From contig JACMMA010000344.1 of assembly GCA_014379275.1 (NCBI GenBank), positions 1-9,178 on the forward strand: a stretch of 9,178 nt of DNA, in the 5' to 3' direction. Made by a program: the position numbers and the translations under genes. The notes below the pieces were generated by a model. It was not told the origin of the DNA. It saw nothing but the letters and a program-made list of their open reading frames with translations, and searched no databases. Below, in pieces: positions 6,353-9,178 of the stretch. Position 1 is the first letter of the stretch; each line of letters opens with the position of its first letter. Source of the DNA: Armatimonadota bacterium. GTDB taxonomy: Bacteria > Armatimonadota > Armatimonadia > Armatimonadales > Armatimonadaceae.

Positions 6353-6907
6353 CTACGGGGCCACAGTCAATTCGCTCTTGACTTTGAACGATTCGCCAGA
6401 ACCCTTGACGGCGGCCATGGCACTCTGCATCGCCATCTTCTTCATCGCTTCCGACTTGACGGTGCCCCGAAGAATGACGGTGTCAGCCTCACCACTCGTA
6501 TCTACGTCGATGGTGGATGCATCCACTTTGGACTTGATCAAAGCGTCTTTAACGAGCGGGGTCATTTTAGCGATCTGGGCAATGTCTTCTGTTTCTTTGC
6601 CCACACCCTTGACCGCACCGCCGACCGCTTCACCGGTGTACTTTGCGCCGTCCTTGACGGCTTCTCCGGTGGCTTCGACGGCCTGACCAGTCGCTACCGC
6701 GGCGTCTTTCGCCCCGTCAGCAACCGCCTCACCAGTGTTTTCCACGGCACGCCCTGCGGCGGCAGTGTTGTTTGCCGTATCTTGGGCGGCACCCTCGACC
6801 GTGCTGCTCGCCGCGTCCTTCGTTTGTTCGCTACAACCTGTGAGCGTCAAACCAGTCAGCGCGAACACGCTGATGGCGACGGCAAAGAATGTATTATTTC
6901 GCTTCAT
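6353..6907 (-). CDS. BON-domain lipoprotein
   Basis: 184 aa from ATG 6907. Residues 1-24 are a lipoprotein signal peptide with lipobox LTGC (22-25), so Cys25 is the predicted lipidation site. Ser26 rather than Asp would fit outer-membrane delivery by the enterobacterial rule. About 30-105 is an Ala/Gly/Thr/Glu/Lys-rich amphipathic region in which TGEAVADGAK (58-67) recurs as TGEAVKDGAK (80-89), a period of 22 residues (two 11-mers), like LEA-type or membrane-lining helices. About 116-182 is a BON domain, with its hydrophobic beta strand VILRGTV, as in OsmY and other osmotic-stress periplasmic proteins that bind phospholipid surfaces. An in-frame ATG at 6946 would add 13 residues, overlap the preceding gene and mask the signal peptide; 6907 has AAGG five bases upstream. 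It lies 28 bases behind the GlsB-like gene and is probably co-transcribed with it. An envelope-stress role is inferred. Confidence 0.88.
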   Translation of the reverse strand: MKRNNTFFAVAISVFALTGLTLTGCSEQTKDAASSTVEGAAQDTANNTAAAGRAVENTGEAVADGAKDAAVATGQAVEATGEAVKDGAKYTGEAVGGAVKGVGKETEDIAQIAKMTPLVKDALIKSKVDASTIDVDTSGEADTVILRGTVKSEAMKKMAMQSAMAAVKGSGESFKVKSELTVAP

Positions 6908-6935
6908 TATCGCCTTGTCCTTTATCGATTCTAGA

Positions 6936-7211
6936 TTAGATAGCACGCTTGTTGCCGGTCACGAGGCGCATGATGCCGATCACCACGATCGCACCGACCG
7001 TCGCCATGAGGATACCCGGGAGCGAGAAGCTACCCGATGCCGCACCCGCACCGAACAGGAGGTTGCCAAGAAATCCGCCGACAAACGCACCGACGACGCC
7101 AAGCACCATGGTCATCAGCCAACCACCCGGTTCGTTGGAAGAACCCGGCATAATGGCTTTGGCCAGCGCACCCGCAATCAACCCGACGATCAGAAAGATT
7201 ATGAAACTCAT
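6936..7211 (-). CDS. GlsB/YeaQ/YmgE-family small membrane protein
   Basis: 91 aa, the normal size of this family of stress-induced inner-membrane proteins (named 'transglycosylase-associated' in databases, although no enzyme activity is established). Three hydrophobic spans are visible at about 2-20, 32-55 and 65-84. The first carries GLIAGALAKAIMPG, the diagnostic family signature; the second is glycine-rich (GAFVGGFLGNLLFG), forming a glycine zipper. The in-frame ATG at 7295 would add 28 very basic residues before the first span and is rejected; ATG 7211 has GGAG eight bases upstream and matches the family start. First gene of a two-gene unit with the BON lipoprotein, a pairing that fits envelope or general stress adaptation. 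Confidence 0.93.
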   Translation of the reverse strand: MSFIIFLIVGLIAGALAKAIMPGSSNEPGGWLMTMVLGVVGAFVGGFLGNLLFGAGAASGSFSLPGILMATVGAIVVIGIMRLVTGNKRAI

Positions 7212-7260
7212 TAGTGTGTTGCTCCGTTTAGCTGATTTCCGACCCTGCGCTATTCGTTTC

Positions 7261-7286
7261 TGACGTCTCTTTCGTGTGGTCGGTTC
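7261..7286 (-). promoter_or_regulatory. Possible ECF-sigma-type promoter of the glsB-BON pair
   Basis: The minus strand has GAACC (7282-7286), a 16-base spacer and CGTCA (7261-7265). This resembles the GGAAC...CGTC pattern of extracytoplasmic-function sigma factors, which commonly drive envelope-stress genes. The expected leader is about 40-45 bases. No convincing sigma70 promoter is seen in this 108-base gap. Such short motifs also occur by chance, so this is tentative. Confidence 0.3.
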
Positions 7287-7319
7287 TAACACCATGTATT
7301 TACCGCAGGTAGCAAGGGA

Positions 7320-8480
7320 TTAAACGTCCGGTTCCAACTTTTTTTCGCTCGCCCACGACGAAAGGCATTCGGCGCGAAGGGCGGTGAACCTATTTTGCTC
7401 GATCGCAACGCGGATGTTCGCCATCAATCGTGAGTAAAACGCGAGATTATGGTAAGTAGCTAAGCGCGCCCCGAGTATCTCCCCCGCCTGATGCAGGTGA
7501 CGCAGATACGCCGCGCTATGCCTCTGGCAAACCTTGCACGGACACTCGGGATCGATCGGGCCTTGTTCGTCCTTCCACCGGGCATTTTTGAGGTGAGCAC
7601 GCCCTTGCGACGTATATAAAGTGCCGTTGCGCGCGACGCGCGTCGGAATAACGCAATCGAACATGTCGATGCCGCGTAGCACGGCGTTCAGGATGTCGGT
7701 CGGGGTGCCGACGCCCATCAGGTAGCGCGGCTTGTCGGTCGGCAGATGCGGCATCGTCTGGTCTAATGCGCGGAGCATCTCCTCCGGCGGCTCCCCCACC
7801 GACACACCGCCGACGGCGATCCCCGCGAGCGGGCGCGAGGCAATGAACTGCGCCGACTCGCGCCGCAGATGCTCGTAATTGCTCCCCTGTACGATTCCGA
7901 AAAGCACCGAACCCGACGCGTCGCCACCGAGCGCGTCATGCGCCTCGATACAACGGTCCAACCAGCGGTGCGTTCGCTCCACCGAAAGCCGTACATACTC
8001 CTCGGTCGCGGGGAACGGCGGGCATTCGTCGAACGCCATGATGATATCCGCGCCGAGTTCGTGCTCGATCTTCATCACCGCCTCGGGCGTGAAGTCGTGG
8101 CTGGAACCGTCGAGTGTGGAGCGGAACCGCACCCCGGATTCGGTGATCTTGCGCAGGTCTTTGAGAGAGAAGACCTGGTAGCCGCCCGAGTCGGTCAGCA
8201 TCGCCCCATTCCAACCGACAAATTTATGCAACCCGCCGAACCGTTCGATCCGCTCCGAGCCGGGGCGCAGGTACAGGTGGTACGTGTTCCCGAGGCACAG
8301 ACGATATCCGAGTTCCGCGACTTCCTCCCAGGTCATCGCTTTCACGGTGCCCTGCGTCCCGACCGGCATAAAGACGGGAGTTTCCACGGTGGCATGTTTC
8401 AGACGCAGGGTCCCGCGACGGGCGGCGCAATCGGTGGCGGTCTGGTGAAGCGTGAATATCGGTTCGGGCGGGTTTTGCAT
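7320..8480 (-). CDS. tgt: tRNA-guanine transglycosylase (queuosine synthesis)
   Basis: 386 aa, full length. The cytoplasmic enzyme replaces the guanine at the wobble position 34 of tRNAs with GUN anticodons by preQ1, the entry step for queuosine. The TIM barrel carries TDSGGYQ (96-102; Asp97 corresponds to the general acid/base), MAFDECPP (148-155; Asp151, base recognition), GIVQGS (195-200), AVGGVSVGE (222-230) and GIDMFDCVIPTR (270-281; Asp275 corresponds to the nucleophile, Asp280 of the Zymomonas enzyme). The zinc site is Cys313, Cys315, Cys318 and His344. All key residues are present. It stands alone: queA, yajC or secD, common neighbours elsewhere, are not adjacent in this window. A perfect extended -10 box ends 8 bases before the ATG, implying a leaderless or nearly leaderless transcript. 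No intrinsic terminator is visible in the 108 bases after its stop. Confidence 0.98.
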   Translation of the reverse strand: MQNPPEPIFTLHQTATDCAARRGTLRLKHATVETPVFMPVGTQGTVKAMTWEEVAELGYRLCLGNTYHLYLRPGSERIERFGGLHKFVGWNGAMLTDSGGYQVFSLKDLRKITESGVRFRSTLDGSSHDFTPEAVMKIEHELGADIIMAFDECPPFPATEEYVRLSVERTHRWLDRCIEAHDALGGDASGSVLFGIVQGSNYEHLRRESAQFIASRPLAGIAVGGVSVGEPPEEMLRALDQTMPHLPTDKPRYLMGVGTPTDILNAVLRGIDMFDCVIPTRVARNGTLYTSQGRAHLKNARWKDEQGPIDPECPCKVCQRHSAAYLRHLHQAGEILGARLATYHNLAFYSRLMANIRVAIEQNRFTALRAECLSSWASEKKLEPDV

Positions 8481-8488
8481 GACCGCCG

Positions 8489-8497
8489 ATTATAGCA
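8489..8497 (-). promoter_or_regulatory. Extended -10 promoter of tgt
   Basis: The minus strand reads TGCTATAAT, a full extended -10 element, with 8 bases between it and the tgt ATG. The start of transcription should fall at or within two bases of the start codon. No good -35 box is seen, which the TG extension could compensate for. Confidence 0.65.
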
Positions 8498-8524
8498 TGT
8501 TCGTTCGCACCGCACCGCCCACGG

Positions 8525-8530
8525 TATACT
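8525..8530 (+). promoter_or_regulatory. -10 box of the divergent nuclease-fold gene
   Basis: TATACT lies 7 bases before ATG 8538, so the transcript is probably leaderless; no Shine-Dalgarno sequence is present between them. The -35 region is weak. It shares the 57-base divergent gap with the tgt promoter. Confidence 0.5.
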
Positions 8531-8537
8531 GCTGCGT

Positions 8538-9173
8538 ATGGCAACCGCGAAAACCAGACGTAGCAAACGCTCCTTTTCCGGCTTGAGTGCGCAGGAAGCA
8601 TTCGAACTTATCGGGCGTACCCGTTTGAGCGATTGGGTGATTGATGCCCCGCCCCGCGACCCGACCCCGACGCTTTTAGAGAACTTACGCCGATTGAGAT
8701 CGTTCGTGCTAACAAACTCCGAAGCCGGGAAGGAAATGCTGATTGACGCTCTTCTTGCCGAGATCGTTCCCCTCTACGCGAACATTCGCGTCTGGAAAGG
8801 CGAACCACTCGAAACAGACACGCTCACCGGTGCCGCCGATTACTTGATGGCGGCATTCCGCGATTATCTCACGCCTCCGGTGTTATGCGCTGTGGAAGCG
8901 AAGCGCGACGACTTCGAGGCGGGCGAGATCCAGTGCATCGCCGAGATGTATGCCTGCCGCCAAGTCAACGCGGCGGCAGGAATCAAAGTTGACATTCACG
9001 GCATAGTCAGCAACGGGCAGGGTTGGGTCTTCTACAAATGGGACGCTGCCGACACCATTTTCGCCCGCACTGGTTTGCTCTCCTTGGATGGCATGCCCCG
9101 TCTTCTGGGTGTTATTGACCACCTGTGCGCCGCTTGCGACGCGCAGGTGGTTGCCGCCTCCGCCAGTCCTTAG
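8538..9173 (+). CDS. Predicted PD-(D/E)XK nuclease-fold protein
   Basis: 211 aa. After a basic, probably disordered start (1-15) and helices with conserved-looking acidic positions (Glu66, Glu75), the core shows Asp101 in TGAADYLMA, then the strand VLCAVEAKRDD with Glu120-Ala-Lys122, and Gln132 in the following helix (GEIQCIAEMYACRQVN). This is the Asp...(Glu-X-Lys)...Gln order of PD-(D/E)XK nucleases. The end IHGIVSNGQGWVFYKW, followed by a hydrophobic stretch GMPRLLGVIDHL, resembles uncharacterised cyanobacterial proteins with EAK and TTGEVWQFLKL motifs (recalled, not searched). Substrate and role are unknown; a solitary restriction-like or repair nuclease, or a non-catalytic member, are all possible. 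No methyltransferase or toxin-antitoxin partner is adjacent within the window. It is transcribed divergently from tgt. The stop lies 5 bases from the window end, so the downstream context is unseen. Confidence 0.72.
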   Translation: MATAKTRRSKRSFSGLSAQEAFELIGRTRLSDWVIDAPPRDPTPTLLENLRRLRSFVLTNSEAGKEMLIDALLAEIVPLYANIRVWKGEPLETDTLTGAADYLMAAFRDYLTPPVLCAVEAKRDDFEAGEIQCIAEMYACRQVNAAAGIKVDIHGIVSNGQGWVFYKWDAADTIFARTGLLSLDGMPRLLGVIDHLCAACDAQVVAASASP

Positions 9174-9178
9174 TTGAC

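Noticed and set aside
7869..8495. Plus-strand open frame of 208 codons antisense to tgt
   Set aside because: It is fully opposite the well-supported tgt gene; long antisense frames arise from its codon bias.
9119..9150. Hairpin CCACCT...AGGTGG near the end of the nuclease-fold gene
   Set aside because: It lies within coding sequence, the stem is interrupted and no T run follows, so it is not called as a terminator.

Overview
The window comes from a Gram-negative-type (diderm) bacterium of moderately high GC content. Three things support this: a small outer-membrane beta-barrel protein ending in Phe, a lipoprotein with a lipobox, and a secreted protein with a PEP-CTERM-like sorting tail. That combination, with divergent housekeeping genes and several poorly characterised membrane proteins, would fit Armatimonadota or a similar environmental phylum. 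This is inference from gene content, not a measured placement. No rRNA, tRNA, CRISPR array, insertion sequence or phage gene was found.

Left part (1-3171, + strand): the possible tail of an upstream gene, then a two-gene unit with a 4-base ATGA overlap. The first gene is a GT4 family glycosyltransferase. The second is a large membrane protein with an N-terminal alkaline-phosphatase-like region and a multi-spanning domain carrying a YGIGNE motif. The pair probably makes or remodels a cell-surface glycan or glycolipid. It runs head-on, with 5 bases between, into a minus-strand outer-membrane beta-barrel gene (3177-3740), which has a consensus sigma70 promoter and a strong AGGAGG.

Middle (3848-6352, - strand): a well-formed intrinsic terminator, the PEP-CTERM-type secreted protein (3917-4723), and a 532-base stretch without a gene. 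That stretch holds four copies of an AAACGYT-centred motif in nested inverted order around a TATAAT box, and then a stretch with several long-range complementary segments that may be a structured RNA. Beyond it lies a MoxR-family AAA+ ATPase (5256-6215) with its own promoter and no DUF58 or VWA partner in view.

Right part (6295-9178): a perfect 16-bp hairpin, then a minus-strand envelope-stress pair: a GlsB/YeaQ/YmgE-family membrane protein followed by a BON-domain lipoprotein. Next is tgt (tRNA-guanine transglycosylase, queuosine modification). Divergently from tgt runs a predicted PD-(D/E)XK nuclease-fold protein. Both genes of this last pair have a -10 box only 7-8 bases before the ATG, so their transcripts are probably leaderless.

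Most of the window looks like ordinary chromosomal backbone. The most unusual parts are the nested motif array and possible RNA between the PEP-CTERM gene and moxR, the divergent leaderless promoter pair, and the glycosyltransferase/membrane-protein unit. I found no clear defence or mobile system.
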